A stretch of 64,000 nucleotides of DNA from Kordia algicida OT-1 (GCF_000154725.1 NZ_DS544873.1:1960630-2024629), one strand, 5' to 3'. Shown: positions 25,929-35,623, counted from the stretch's first letter. Numbers and translations: made by a program. Notes: generated from the sequence alone by a model not told the origin.

Positions 25929-27200
25929 ATGAAAAAGTTTTTAAAAATAACTACTATTCTGCTTATCGCAATTATTATTGTGGTGTACATTCGTGTTGCC
26001 AATTCAAAGAAAACATTTGAAACTTGCACCATTCATAACATTGAAGATATTTCTAAAACCGATTTCACAAAACACAAAACAGTCGTCGTAAGTGCAAGTT
26101 CTTTGTACGAATCTGACATGATCAAAACACTATTACAAGGAGAAAACTATCGTGATGCTTGGGCAACAAAAGTAAAACTACCCATTGTTTTTCTCGATAC
26201 ACTTTTTGGTGGTGTTGAGATTATAAAAGAAGGAGGCGGAAAACAGACACATTCGCTTCGCATACAAAGTAAAAAAGATGGTGTCGTATACACATTGCGA
26301 AGCATCAATAAAAATCCAGAAAAATTAGTTCCTGAATTTGCGAAAACACTCAAACTAGAAAATATTGTGATTGACGGAATTTCATCGCAACATCCATACG
26401 CAGCTCCTGTAGTTGCCAGACTTTCCAAAGCAATCAACGTTCCGCATACAAATCCGAGAGCCGTTTTTTTACCAAAACAAAAAACGCTAAAAAATTACAA
26501 TGAAAAATATGGCAATCGCCTGTTTTTGTTGGAATATGAAACGGAAGGAAAAGTCAATTGGACGTCGTATAAAAATGTTACCGAACTTGTAGATACAGAA
26601 GAATTACAAGAACTAAAAATGGATTTGAAAACCCAATTGAAAATTGATCGTAAAAGTCTCGTTCGCGCACGATTGTTCGATCTTATTATTGGCGATTGGG
26701 ACAGACATACCAAACAATGGGGTTGGGCAGTTTCTCAAAATGATTCAACGTACACAGCTTATCCAATTCCTGGCGACCGAGACAATGCTTTTTTTACCAC
26801 TAGCGGATTGATTCCATCAATATTAACCAATGAAAATGTCGTAAAAGAATTGCGCCCTTTTCAAAAAGATATTGACTATATGGAAGGACTCATTTATGAT
26901 TTTGATGTCTATTTTCTACACGAAACTCCAGAAGAAATTTTTATTGCGGAAGCTACATACATTCAACAAAACCTAACTGATGAAGCCATAGAAAGTGCTT
27001 TGCGCTATTGGAATGATGAATTGTATGCGTTATACGCAAAAGATATTGCTGCAAAAATTAAAGCGCGCCGCGATAATATTCTTGTCTTAGCCAAAGAATT
27101 TAAACGTGTATTAGACACAAAACCATTGCTCGAAAAACCACTGAAAGGAAGCGATCGTGAAGATGTAGATGAAAATAAGTTAAAATGCTTTGAATGCTAA
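25929..27200 (+). CDS. Membrane-anchored protein with kinase-like GDWDRH core
   Basis: This 423-residue protein has one N-terminal membrane helix (ITTILLIAIIIVVYI). The rest has LLEYETEGKVNW, then LFDLIIGDWDRHTKQWGWAV near residues 252-270, and YPIPGDRDNAFF. This arrangement resembles kinase-like folds of the FAM20/HipA/CotH type, with the first Asp as catalytic base and the GDRD as metal-binding motif; that is inference from pattern. From memory, similar segments occur within larger Bacteroidota phosphatase/outer-membrane fusions. It ends with two cysteines in the tail (KCFEC). It is the third gene of the Pmp3/App1 operon. Confidence 0.6.
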   Translation: MKKFLKITTILLIAIIIVVYIRVANSKKTFETCTIHNIEDISKTDFTKHKTVVVSASSLYESDMIKTLLQGENYRDAWATKVKLPIVFLDTLFGGVEIIKEGGGKQTHSLRIQSKKDGVVYTLRSINKNPEKLVPEFAKTLKLENIVIDGISSQHPYAAPVVARLSKAINVPHTNPRAVFLPKQKTLKNYNEKYGNRLFLLEYETEGKVNWTSYKNVTELVDTEELQELKMDLKTQLKIDRKSLVRARLFDLIIGDWDRHTKQWGWAVSQNDSTYTAYPIPGDRDNAFFTTSGLIPSILTNENVVKELRPFQKDIDYMEGLIYDFDVYFLHETPEEIFIAEATYIQQNLTDEAIESALRYWNDELYALYAKDIAAKIKARRDNILVLAKEFKRVLDTKPLLEKPLKGSDREDVDENKLKCFEC

Positions 27201-27560
27201 ACTATTTTAACATCTGTTCGATATAAATCATTCAATTTATTTTTACAGTAATTTTAGAAATAATCCTGCTATATAATTCATTTTCAATGTTTTATTTTCG
27301 TTTTCTTTGCTTACCCAAAGAAAAGAAACAAAAGAAAGGGAACTTTTCCAGAGGTATTTTTAGTTTTTCTTTTAGGGAAAAACTAAAACCGCATGAGTTT
27401 TTCTAAATTTTCTCCAAGGTTTCGAAAATTTTTAACGAAAAACTCTTGCTATACTGCGGAAAAGAAAAGTTTCAAACTAAAATTCTTACTTCGAACTCAC
27501 GTTATTTTACAAAAAAAGCTATCCAAAACGGATAGCTTTTCTTCTGAATTTTCGTGTTTA
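27201..27560. other. Intergenic region with nested inverted repeats
   Basis: No gene is visible in these 360 bases. TTTTAGTTTTTC at 27358-27369 pairs exactly with GAAAAACTAAAA at 27377-27388. GAGTTTTTC at 27395-27403 pairs with GAAAAACTC at 27437-27445, with an inner AAATTTTC/GAAAATTT pair. The glmM terminator lies at its right end. A purine-rich stretch (AAGAAAAGAAACAAAAGAAAG) lies at 27317-27338. Confidence 0.7.
27511..27541 (-). terminator. Terminator of glmM
   Basis: GCTATCC at 27518-27524 and GGATAGC at 27530-27536 form a stem with a 5-base loop and A/T runs on both sides. On the minus strand it ends in a T run, 20 bases past the glmM stop. Confidence 0.85.
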
Positions 27561-28949
27561 TTAAACTCCAGCAATATCAGCAATCTCTTTCATAACACGC
27601 AATGCCAAGGTATCTGCTTCCAATTGTGATGTTGCTTCTGTGTAAATTCTAATAATTGGTTCCGTATTCGATTTACGCAAGTGCACCCAATTTTCTGGAA
27701 AGTCAATTTTTACACCATCAATTGTAGTTACATTTTCGTTTGCATACTTTTCTTCCATCGCTTTTAAAATTGCATCAACATCCAAACTTGGCGTTAATTG
27801 AATTTTATTTTTACTCATAAAATAGCTCGGATAACTATCACGCAATTCGCGAACAGTCATGTTTTTTTCTGCCAAATGTGTCAAGAATAACGCAACTCCA
27901 ACCAAAGAATCACGTCCGTAATGCGAGTCAGGATAAATAATTCCGCCATTACCTTCTCCACCAATTACCGCATTCGTTTCTTTCATCTTTATCACTACGT
28001 TTACTTCTCCAACGGCACTTGCTTGGTATGTTCCACCATGTTTTTCAGTGACATCGCGTAATGCTCGTGACGATGATAAATTAGAAACCGTATTCCCTTT
28101 TGTTTTGCCCAATACATAATCCGCGCAAGCGACAAGTGTATATTCTTCCCCAAACATTTCGCCATCATCACAAATAAATGCCAAACGATCTACATCTGGA
28201 TCAACCACAATACCTAAATGCGCTTTTTCTTTGACAACTAACTCTGAAATATCCGTTAAATGCTCTTTTAAAGGTTCTGGATTGTGCGGAAAATGTCCGT
28301 TTGGTTCACAATACAATTCCACAACTTCAACATTTAATGCTCGCAACAACTTCGGAATCGCGATTCCTCCAGTAGAATTTACACCATCTACCACGACTTT
28401 AAAGTTTGCTTTTTTGATTGCTTCTGCATCAACCAACGCAAGATTTAATACTTCCTCAATATGCTTGTCAATGTATGTATCATTTTGTGTTACCGTTCCT
28501 AAATCGTCTACTTCGGCAAAATCGAAATCGTCACTTTCAGCAATTTCTAAAATCTGCGCACCATCGGCTCCATTTAAAAATTCTCCTTTATGATTTAGTA
28601 ATTTTAACGCATTCCATTGTTTCGGATTGTGACTTGCAGTTAAAATAATACCGCCATCTGCTTTTTCCAACGGAACCGCAACTTCTACCGTTGGCGTTGT
28701 TGACAACCCAAGATCAATCACGTCGATTCCTAAACCAACTAATGTATTGACCACTAAACTCTGAATCATGGCTCCAGAAATTCTGGCATCTCTACCAATC
28801 ACTACCGTAAGCTCAGATTTATTATATTCATTTTTCAACCAAGTTCCGTAGGCGCTTGCAAATTTTACTGCATCAATTGGTGTTAAATTATCACCAACAC
28901 TTCCTCCTATTGTTCCTCGAATCCCTGAAATTGATTTGATTAAAGTCAT
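27561..28949 (-). CDS. glmM: Phosphoglucosamine mutase
   Basis: This 462-residue alpha-D-phosphohexomutase interconverts glucosamine-6-phosphate and glucosamine-1-phosphate for UDP-GlcNAc, peptidoglycan and LPS. The phosphoserine loop TASHNP (Ser near residue 105), the Mg loop DPDVDRLAF, the sugar-binding GEGNGG and the phosphate-binding RKSNTEPIIR are all intact. The Bacteroidota form often replaces classical GlmM, and a role as phosphomannomutase/phosphoglucomutase cannot be excluded. A -7 promoter box lies 24 bases upstream and a terminator just downstream. Confidence 0.88.
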   Translation of the reverse strand: MTLIKSISGIRGTIGGSVGDNLTPIDAVKFASAYGTWLKNEYNKSELTVVIGRDARISGAMIQSLVVNTLVGLGIDVIDLGLSTTPTVEVAVPLEKADGGIILTASHNPKQWNALKLLNHKGEFLNGADGAQILEIAESDDFDFAEVDDLGTVTQNDTYIDKHIEEVLNLALVDAEAIKKANFKVVVDGVNSTGGIAIPKLLRALNVEVVELYCEPNGHFPHNPEPLKEHLTDISELVVKEKAHLGIVVDPDVDRLAFICDDGEMFGEEYTLVACADYVLGKTKGNTVSNLSSSRALRDVTEKHGGTYQASAVGEVNVVIKMKETNAVIGGEGNGGIIYPDSHYGRDSLVGVALFLTHLAEKNMTVRELRDSYPSYFMSKNKIQLTPSLDVDAILKAMEEKYANENVTTIDGVKIDFPENWVHLRKSNTEPIIRIYTEATSQLEADTLALRVMKEIADIAGV

Positions 28950-28972
28950 ACTTCTATTAATTAAAATTCAGG

Positions 28973-28980
28973 CAAATATA
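28973..28980 (-). promoter_or_regulatory. -7 promoter element TATATTTG for glmM
   Basis: The minus strand reads TATATTTG (TAnnTTTG), 23 bases before the glmM ATG. Confidence 0.6.
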
Positions 28981-29109
28981 AAAGATATTGATGGATTTCA
29001 TTCCCAACTCATAATTATTAATGATTTCATAATTCTGTAAACGAATATTTATGTAATTTAGAGAAATCGCTTTGCTGCTTTTGGCGATGCTTAATTTAAA
29101 AAACGTTAC

Positions 29110-29709
29110 GTGAATTTTTTAGCACATGTTTACCTTTCTCAAGACGATGACAATATAAAGATTGGAAACTTTATCGCAGATAGTATTCGAGGGAAAAAAT
29201 ATACAGAATATCCACTACAAATTCAGCATGGTATTTTGCTTCATCGAAACATTGACACGTTTACAGACGCGCATCCTACGGTGCGACTCAGCACGAAACG
29301 TTTGCACAAAAATTACAGTCATTACAGTGGCGTTATTGTTGATATTTTATACGATCATTTTTTAGCTAAAAACTGGAAAAATTATTCATCTGTTCCGTTA
29401 GAAACTTTCGTGGACGATTTTTATCATTTATTAGAAGATAATTTTGAACTTCTTCCGCCGAATGTGCAACGTTTGCTTCCACACATGATTCATGAAAATT
29501 GGTTACTAAGTTATGCTTCTATTGAAGGAATAACAAAGGTTTTGGAAGGAATGAACCGACGAACACAGAACCGTTCAAAGATGAATTTAGCCGTAGTAGA
29601 ACTTCAAGAATTTTATGATGAGTTTGAAGCAGAATTTACTTCTTTTTTTAGTGAATTGATCGAATTTTCAAAACAGAAACTAATCGAATTAAAACATACG
29701 CATTTATGA
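29110..29709 (+). CDS. acpH: Acyl carrier protein phosphodiesterase family protein
   Basis: This 199-residue protein belongs to the AcpH family (DUF479), which removes 4'-phosphopantetheine from acyl carrier protein. The HD-like features are MNFLAHVYLS, GNFIADSIRGKKY, HGILLHRNIDTFTD and VDILYDHFLA. I accept the GTG at 29110 because MNFLAH is the conserved N-terminus and no ATG lies nearby. The stop overlaps the ggt start by 4 bases (ATGA), so the two are translationally coupled. Confidence 0.85.
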   Translation: MNFLAHVYLSQDDDNIKIGNFIADSIRGKKYTEYPLQIQHGILLHRNIDTFTDAHPTVRLSTKRLHKNYSHYSGVIVDILYDHFLAKNWKNYSSVPLETFVDDFYHLLEDNFELLPPNVQRLLPHMIHENWLLSYASIEGITKVLEGMNRRTQNRSKMNLAVVELQEFYDEFEAEFTSFFSELIEFSKQKLIELKHTHL

Positions 29710-31403
29710 AAAATTTACGCTATATTTTTCTTTGTAGCATCTTGCTATTTTCATGCAAACAAGAACCAAAAAAAACTGAAAAATCAAAAATTAAAGGCGT
29801 CATTGCAAAACATGCGATGGTAGTTTCGGCGCGTGAAGAAGCTTCAAAAATAGGAAATATGATTCTGCAAAAAGGCGGAAATGCATTTGATGCCATGGCT
29901 GCGGTCGAACTTGCGCTGGCTGTTTCATATCCGTATGCAGGAAGTTTGGGCGGCGGCGGATTTATGGTATATCGTATGGAAAATGGCGAAATTGGCACAT
30001 TGGATTTTAGAGAGAAAGCACCATTGTTGGCGTATGAAAAAATGTATTTAAATGAAAATGATAGCATTATTAAAGGAAAAAGTACGCTTGGCGCGATGGC
30101 AGTTGGAATTCCTGGAAATATCGCTGGAATTTACGCTTCACATGAAAAATATGGAAAGCTGCCGATGAGCGAAATTATTGATCCTGTAATTGCTTTGGCA
30201 AAAAAAGGTGTCGTTGTGACTGAAAAACAACAGCAAAGACTTGAAAAATATCGCGATTTGATTGTTGAAGTAAATGGTGATTCTTCCTTTTTTGCAACAC
30301 AATGGAAAGCTAAAGATACAATAAAACGCTTGAAACTCGCAAAAACGCTAGAACGTATAAAACTCAATGGACGTGACGAATTTTACCGAGGTGAAACAGG
30401 TCAAAAATTAGTTGCTTTTATGAAGAAATCTGGTGGAATTATGACTATGAAAGATTTGATGAATTATCAAGTGAAATGGCGAAAACCAATCACATTTATG
30501 TATGATGATTTGCGTATTATTTCGATGGCGCCACCTTCTAGTGGTGGATTTTGCTTGCAACAAATTATGAAATTTATTGAACCTTTTGATTTAGATAGTT
30601 TAGGACACAATACAGTACAATCGATTCAGGTGATTACAGAAGCGGAACGACGTTCGTATGCTGATAGAGGTTTTCATTTGGGCGATCCTGATTTTGTGGA
30701 TATTCCTGCAGATTTATTAAGTGATTCCTATTTAAAAGAACGTATGAAATCATTCTCGTTTGAGAAAGCTACACCTTCTTCGGAAGTATCTCACGGAACC
30801 ATTAACATTGTGGAAAGTGATGAAACGACGCACTACTCTATCGTAGATCAGTTTGGAAATGCGGTTTCTGTCACTACAACAATTAACGGTGCGTATGGTT
30901 CCAAACTGTATTGTGAGGAATTGGGCTTTTTCTTAAATAATGAAATGGATGATTTTAGTTCAAAGCCTGGCGAACCAAATATGTTTGGATTGATTGGTTC
31001 GGAAGCAAATAAAATTGCACCTCAAAAACGTATGTTAAGTTCTATGACACCTACCATTGTAGAGAAAGATGGCAAGTTGTATATGGTTGTCGGAACGCCT
31101 GGCGGATCAACGATTATTACGTCGGTTTTGCAAACTATTTTAAATATACATGAATATGATATGGGCATGCAGGAAGCGATCAATCAACCGCGATTTCATC
31201 ACCAATGGTTACCCGATACGGTAAAGATGGAACCAAATGGTTTTAGTGAAGAAGTACGAAAAGAATTGGAGCGTCTTGGCTATACCATTGATGTCAGTGA
31301 AAGTATTGTGATTGGAAAAGTAGAAGGTGTTTTGGTCTTACCTGACGGAACCTTAGAAGGTGGTGCAGATACGCGTGGAGATGATAAGGCAATTGGATTT
31401 TAG
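29706..31403 (+). CDS. ggt: Gamma-glutamyltranspeptidase lipoprotein
   Basis: The 565-residue precursor has a lipobox (LLFSCKQEP) and the full Ntn-hydrolase layout: large subunit with GGNAFDAMAAVELALAVSYP and DFREKAP, then the autocleavage point before the nucleophile Thr in ETTHYSIVDQFGNAVS near residue 374, and MDDFSSKPG and GTPGGSTII in the small subunit. It transfers or hydrolyses the gamma-glutamyl group of glutathione and other gamma-glutamyl compounds outside the inner membrane. It starts inside the acpH stop codon overlap. Confidence 0.92.
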   Translation: MKNLRYIFLCSILLFSCKQEPKKTEKSKIKGVIAKHAMVVSAREEASKIGNMILQKGGNAFDAMAAVELALAVSYPYAGSLGGGGFMVYRMENGEIGTLDFREKAPLLAYEKMYLNENDSIIKGKSTLGAMAVGIPGNIAGIYASHEKYGKLPMSEIIDPVIALAKKGVVVTEKQQQRLEKYRDLIVEVNGDSSFFATQWKAKDTIKRLKLAKTLERIKLNGRDEFYRGETGQKLVAFMKKSGGIMTMKDLMNYQVKWRKPITFMYDDLRIISMAPPSSGGFCLQQIMKFIEPFDLDSLGHNTVQSIQVITEAERRSYADRGFHLGDPDFVDIPADLLSDSYLKERMKSFSFEKATPSSEVSHGTINIVESDETTHYSIVDQFGNAVSVTTTINGAYGSKLYCEELGFFLNNEMDDFSSKPGEPNMFGLIGSEANKIAPQKRMLSSMTPTIVEKDGKLYMVVGTPGGSTIITSVLQTILNIHEYDMGMQEAINQPRFHHQWLPDTVKMEPNGFSEEVRKELERLGYTIDVSESIVIGKVEGVLVLPDGTLEGGADTRGDDKAIGF

Positions 31404-31560
31404 GTTTGGCTTAGCCTTAGATATTAGATCGGCTTCGCCTGTTAGATCGCTATCGCTTTTAGATGTTAGACCGCTTCGGTACTAGATTTTAAAATTATTG
31501 GTATATGCCTTTGCGAGAAGCATAGCAACGTGGCAATCTGTTCGTAGATAAACCAAATTT
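31404..31560. repeat. TTAGAY spacer and hairpin-repeat relic
   Basis: TTAGAT/GATCG(GC)TTCGCCTGTTAGA units resemble those at 10536-10580. At 31511-31540 a stretch TTGCGAGAAG...AACGTGGCAATCTG resembles the stem-loop core of the 116-bp units downstream of hutI. Confidence 0.7.
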
Positions 31561-31563
31561 TTG

Positions 31564-32290
31564 TTCGCTTCGCTTAATTCAAGGATTTAAAAATTCAATC
31601 ATTCAAGGTTGTTTCTAAGATAAATTTGAATATTGTTTGAAACTAATTGACACATTTCCAAATTTTCAAATTGGCATATTAAAATTTAAATATCGCTGTC
31701 GCTCAAAGTATATCCGTATTTTAGTTTAAATTCCCCATTACTCTAAGAACTTGACTAATACCTAATACCCAAAAGCTAATGCCTGATTTTTTTCGCTTCG
31801 CTTAATTCAAGGATTCAAAAATTTAATGATTAAAGGTTGTTTCTAAGATAAATTTAAATATTGTTTGAAGCTAATTGATACATTTCCAAATTTTCAAATT
31901 GGCATATTAAAATTTAAATATCGCTGTCGCTCAAAGTATGTTCGTATTTTAGTTTAAATTCCCCATTACTCTAAAAACTTGACTAATACCTAATACCCAA
32001 AAGCTAATGCCTGATTTTTTTCGCTTCGCTCAATTCAAAGATTTAAAATTCAATCATTCAAGGTTATTTCTAAGAAAAATTTGAATATTGTTTGAAACTA
32101 ATTGATACATTTCCAAATTTTCAAATTGGCACATTAAAATTTAAATATCACTGTCGCTCAAAGTATGTTCGTATTTCTAGTTTAAATTTCCAATTTCTCT
32201 TAGAACTTGACTAATACCTAATTCCCAAAAGCTAATGCCTACTTTTTTGCTTCGCTAAATTCAAAATTCAATATTTATTACTAAAAAAAA
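31564..32290. repeat. Three tandem 228-bp repeats plus a partial copy
   Basis: Copies start with TTCGCTTCGCT at 31564, 31792 and 32020, giving two periods of exactly 228 bp. A partial fourth start (TTTGCTTCGCT) follows near 32247. Within each copy are TTTCCAAATTTTCAAATTGG (near palindrome), ATCGCTGTCGCTCAAAGT and a TAATACC...AAAAGCTAATGCCT end. No convincing open frame crosses it. It fills the 890-base gap between convergent ggt and the cytochrome c synthase gene. Confidence 0.9.
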
Positions 32291-35200
32291 CTACTTCTTA
32301 TAATGAATACGATATCTCCAATAGCTGATTCCTCCGTACACCAACCAAATAAAAGTAGCGGTTAGCACAAAAGGTAATCCTAAAACGGCGTCACCTGTAG
32401 CATACGAGTGTAATCCGCTAAGGACAAAATTCACTCCAAAATACGTAAATAAGATTGATCCGAATGCAGAAATTGTCATCCAATTAAAAAACCAACGTCC
32501 ACGCAATCCTGGCACCAATCGCATGTGTAAGACAAACGCATACACCATGATACTGATTAACGCCCACGTTTCTTTTGGATCCCAACCCCAATAACGTCCC
32601 CAACTTTCATTTGCCCACATTCCACCAAGGAAATTTCCAATGGTTAACATGACCAAACCTACCGTTACCGACATTTCATTGATGATTGTAATTTCTTTTA
32701 GGTTAAGTTCCATACGCTTTTTGTTCTTTTTATTCGTAAGAATAATGAGCAATAGCGATACTATTCCTAAAATCATAGAAAGTGCAAAAGGTCCATAACT
32801 CGCCACAATAACTGCAACGTGAATGAGCAACCAATAACTGTTTAATACAGGTTGCAGATTGGCAATTCCGGGATCAAGCCAATTCATATGTGCGCCCCAT
32901 AAAATCATGGCAACGACAAATGTGGTTGCAGCAGTGGTTAAATCTGACTTTCGTCCAAATAGTAACCCAAACAACATGGACGCCCAAGCTACGTAAATCA
33001 TGGACTCGTATGCATCACTCCACGGTGCATGACCAGAAATATACCAACGCGCAATAAGTCCAGCAGTATGTACAAAAAATAACGCTATTACCAACCATTT
33101 AAATAGTTTGATAATAAAGCGTAAGCCTTTGTTGTCGTCAAAAATTTGGATAATAATAAAGATGAACATTAACAAACCAACTAATAAATAGAAGATCATT
33201 AGTTTTTCGAAAATGTTGTATTTATTGTAGATGATTTCCGCATCAATTTTTTCAATAGAAGGAAGAATTGTACTTCCAAATTCTTCTTGACGCTTACGGA
33301 AACTTTCGAGCATTTTGTCTGCTTCTGTGTAATCACCTGATTTTTGTGCTGCATTTAGGATGAGCGTATACACAGGAATTGCATTTTTTACGTAACGCTC
33401 ATACAAAGAGTCTTTTGGTTGAAATCCTCTATTTGGATTTGTTCTATAATCTTCACCCGAAATCCAATCGTTATCTTCGTGATTTGGAATTGGAAATATT
33501 TTTAAGATTTCTCCTGAAACTGCTCGGTTGAGTAATCCGAGTTTTAAATCAAATTCTTTGATCGCTTTTTCATACTGATTTGGCGTATTGGTTTTGTATG
33601 CATCTTCTAAGTAAGGAGCTAATTTGTATTGTCCTCTTTCATCAAAGAAGTCTAGTAACATGGCATAACCATCACTTTTTTCTACACCAATAATTTTACG
33701 CAAACTGTCATGCTTTTGACGTTTTAGGCTGATAAAATGGGCATTGTACCATAATTTTGGATATTGAATCATGGAAAGCAATACCTGATTTGCTGAAATA
33801 CTGTCTTTGTAAGTATTTGATTTACTCAGTTTACGAAGTAATTCTTGCGCATACGTATTTATAGGCTTCATACGCCCATTATCCTGAATGACCAAACGAC
33901 CAAATTTATCTGCATGTTCTTTAGGAACTAAATTTGCTGCAATGATAGAATCTATTTGTTTGTCCGTAATGCTTTGCGTAACAACCTCGTGATCGTGATC
34001 TTCACCTGGCGCATGGTTGTGTCCTGCGTGCGCATCTTCTACTTGTTGCTCAACAGTATCTTGCTGAATAGTATTTTCAGAGCTTGTTTCTTGTGCAAAT
34101 GCTCCTAAACTGAAGAACAATAAAACAATAGCTGTCAATGTCTTTTTACGTTTTTTCACTTTTTCTAATTGCTTTTTTAAATCGCCAAAACGTGTGTTTT
34201 TGTCAAATAAAATTACCATTAAAGCAAGGTAAAGCAACATATAACCTAAGTACGTAATATTTGTTCCCCAATAATCGTGACTTACGGAAAGAATGGTTCC
34301 TTTTTCGTCTCTGTCAAATTGTGCCTGAAAGAAACGATATCCTTTATGATCCATAATGTGATTCATATAAATATCATAATCAAACGAAGGTTCATCTACT
34401 AAAGTAACTTTACTCATAAATGATTTATAACCGCCACCTTCTTGTGTTCCGGGATAACGTTCGGCAATAAAGTCATTTAGTTTGATACTAAAAGGAAGTG
34501 TGAGTTGTTCTGCTCCAAAAGATAACCAAAAGTCCAATCCGCCTACGGTAATTTTTACTGGAGCATTGGTACGACCTTTTCCGCCCATGACGCGAACTTC
34601 TTCGGTTTCCCCTTTGCTAGATACTTCTAAAATAATGGCATCTGCCTGATCTTTGAGTTGTGCAGGAGTTTCTACCACACCAATTTTTCCTTTTATTGCT
34701 GGTTCAGGAATTACAAATTGCAATCCTGCTAAATTATATAACGAACGTAATTGAAAAGGCTGTACACTGTCTTTGTATACTTTTCCTTTCTGCTGTGCCG
34801 CCATAATCATGTATTCACCACCAAACGGACTTTTTATGGTATAATTTCCGTATTCGTCACTCATAATGTTGATAGCGCCATCTGTCGGATTGTTGAATGT
34901 GATGAGTATGTTGTGTAAGTTGCTAGGTTTTTCTCCCGATTTTAAGAAGTGATTGTGACGATCTCCACCTCCAGATTCTACAACTTTTAAATATTCTTCT
35001 CCATTTTCATCTGGCAAAATGCCTTCTTCCGCACCTTGAATAAATCCTTTGTAGTCAATGCTAAACGGCTGACCGTTAAAGTCTGTTTTCCAAGGGAAAC
35101 TTCCTTGCATCCACGATCCTGACGCAATTCCTTCAGAAGAAACTAAATAATCACCTTTCAACGTTTTACGTCTAGGTTTTCCATTAATTTCACCATCAAC

Positions 35201-35578
35201 CATCGCTTTGATGTATGTTTTTTCAGAAAGAAACGTATTTTCTGTGGCGCCTTCACGAATCGGCATGACACCTTCGTAGCTTACATAACGCGTGATAAAT
35301 GCTCCCAAAAGAATAAATATAAAAGATAAATGAATTAGCAATGTTGCCCATTTTTCTTTGCGAAGCAAGCGATAGCGAAAGATGTTTCCGAAGAAATTTA
35401 TCATGAAAAAAAGCATTATTACTTCAAACCACCATGCATTGTAAACGTAAATTCTTGCGGTTGTTGTGCTGTATTCACTTTCTACAAAAGTTCCTATTCC
35501 CATGGCAAAAGCGAATAAAAAGAAAAGGACAGCCATTAATCGTGTAGAAAAGAGGATATTCTTGAGGATATTACCCAT
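32291..35578 (-). CDS. Fused cytochrome c biogenesis protein (ResB-like + CcsA)
   Basis: The 1095-residue protein joins a ResB/Ccs1-like N-terminal part (four membrane segments with a large periplasmic region to about 430) to a C-terminal CcsA haem handler. The tryptophan-rich WWD motif WANESWGRYWGWDPKETW lies near 990-1003, with flanking histidines in HTAGLIARWYISGH, LLIHVAVIVASYG and VLSGLHSYATGD. Such fusions perform system II haem delivery and ligation to exported c-type cytochromes. Between the halves is a periplasmic region with a His-rich run (HAGHNHAPGEDHDHE near 512-526). The Bacteroidota fusion is usually about this length. A -7 box lies upstream of the start. Confidence 0.92.
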   Translation of the reverse strand: MGNILKNILFSTRLMAVLFFLFAFAMGIGTFVESEYSTTTARIYVYNAWWFEVIMLFFMINFFGNIFRYRLLRKEKWATLLIHLSFIFILLGAFITRYVSYEGVMPIREGATENTFLSEKTYIKAMVDGEINGKPRRKTLKGDYLVSSEGIASGSWMQGSFPWKTDFNGQPFSIDYKGFIQGAEEGILPDENGEEYLKVVESGGGDRHNHFLKSGEKPSNLHNILITFNNPTDGAINIMSDEYGNYTIKSPFGGEYMIMAAQQKGKVYKDSVQPFQLRSLYNLAGLQFVIPEPAIKGKIGVVETPAQLKDQADAIILEVSSKGETEEVRVMGGKGRTNAPVKITVGGLDFWLSFGAEQLTLPFSIKLNDFIAERYPGTQEGGGYKSFMSKVTLVDEPSFDYDIYMNHIMDHKGYRFFQAQFDRDEKGTILSVSHDYWGTNITYLGYMLLYLALMVILFDKNTRFGDLKKQLEKVKKRKKTLTAIVLLFFSLGAFAQETSSENTIQQDTVEQQVEDAHAGHNHAPGEDHDHEVVTQSITDKQIDSIIAANLVPKEHADKFGRLVIQDNGRMKPINTYAQELLRKLSKSNTYKDSISANQVLLSMIQYPKLWYNAHFISLKRQKHDSLRKIIGVEKSDGYAMLLDFFDERGQYKLAPYLEDAYKTNTPNQYEKAIKEFDLKLGLLNRAVSGEILKIFPIPNHEDNDWISGEDYRTNPNRGFQPKDSLYERYVKNAIPVYTLILNAAQKSGDYTEADKMLESFRKRQEEFGSTILPSIEKIDAEIIYNKYNIFEKLMIFYLLVGLLMFIFIIIQIFDDNKGLRFIIKLFKWLVIALFFVHTAGLIARWYISGHAPWSDAYESMIYVAWASMLFGLLFGRKSDLTTAATTFVVAMILWGAHMNWLDPGIANLQPVLNSYWLLIHVAVIVASYGPFALSMILGIVSLLLIILTNKKNKKRMELNLKEITIINEMSVTVGLVMLTIGNFLGGMWANESWGRYWGWDPKETWALISIMVYAFVLHMRLVPGLRGRWFFNWMTISAFGSILFTYFGVNFVLSGLHSYATGDAVLGLPFVLTATFIWLVYGGISYWRYRIHYKK

Positions 35579-35615
35579 TGTGTAGCGTTATCGTTTAGAT
35601 CAAAATTTCAGTATG

Positions 35616-35623
35616 CAAAAATA
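35616..35623 (-). promoter_or_regulatory. -7 promoter element TATTTTTG
   Basis: The minus strand reads TATTTTTG (TAnnTTTG), 37 bases before the cytochrome c synthase ATG. Confidence 0.5.

Noticed and set aside
27393..27629. Plus-strand ORF after the kinase-like gene
   Set aside because: It covers the inverted repeats and the glmM terminator and overlaps the 3' end of glmM; its composition is low complexity.
31564..32290. CRISPR array
   Set aside because: The repeats are contiguous 228-bp units with no unique spacers and no cas genes.
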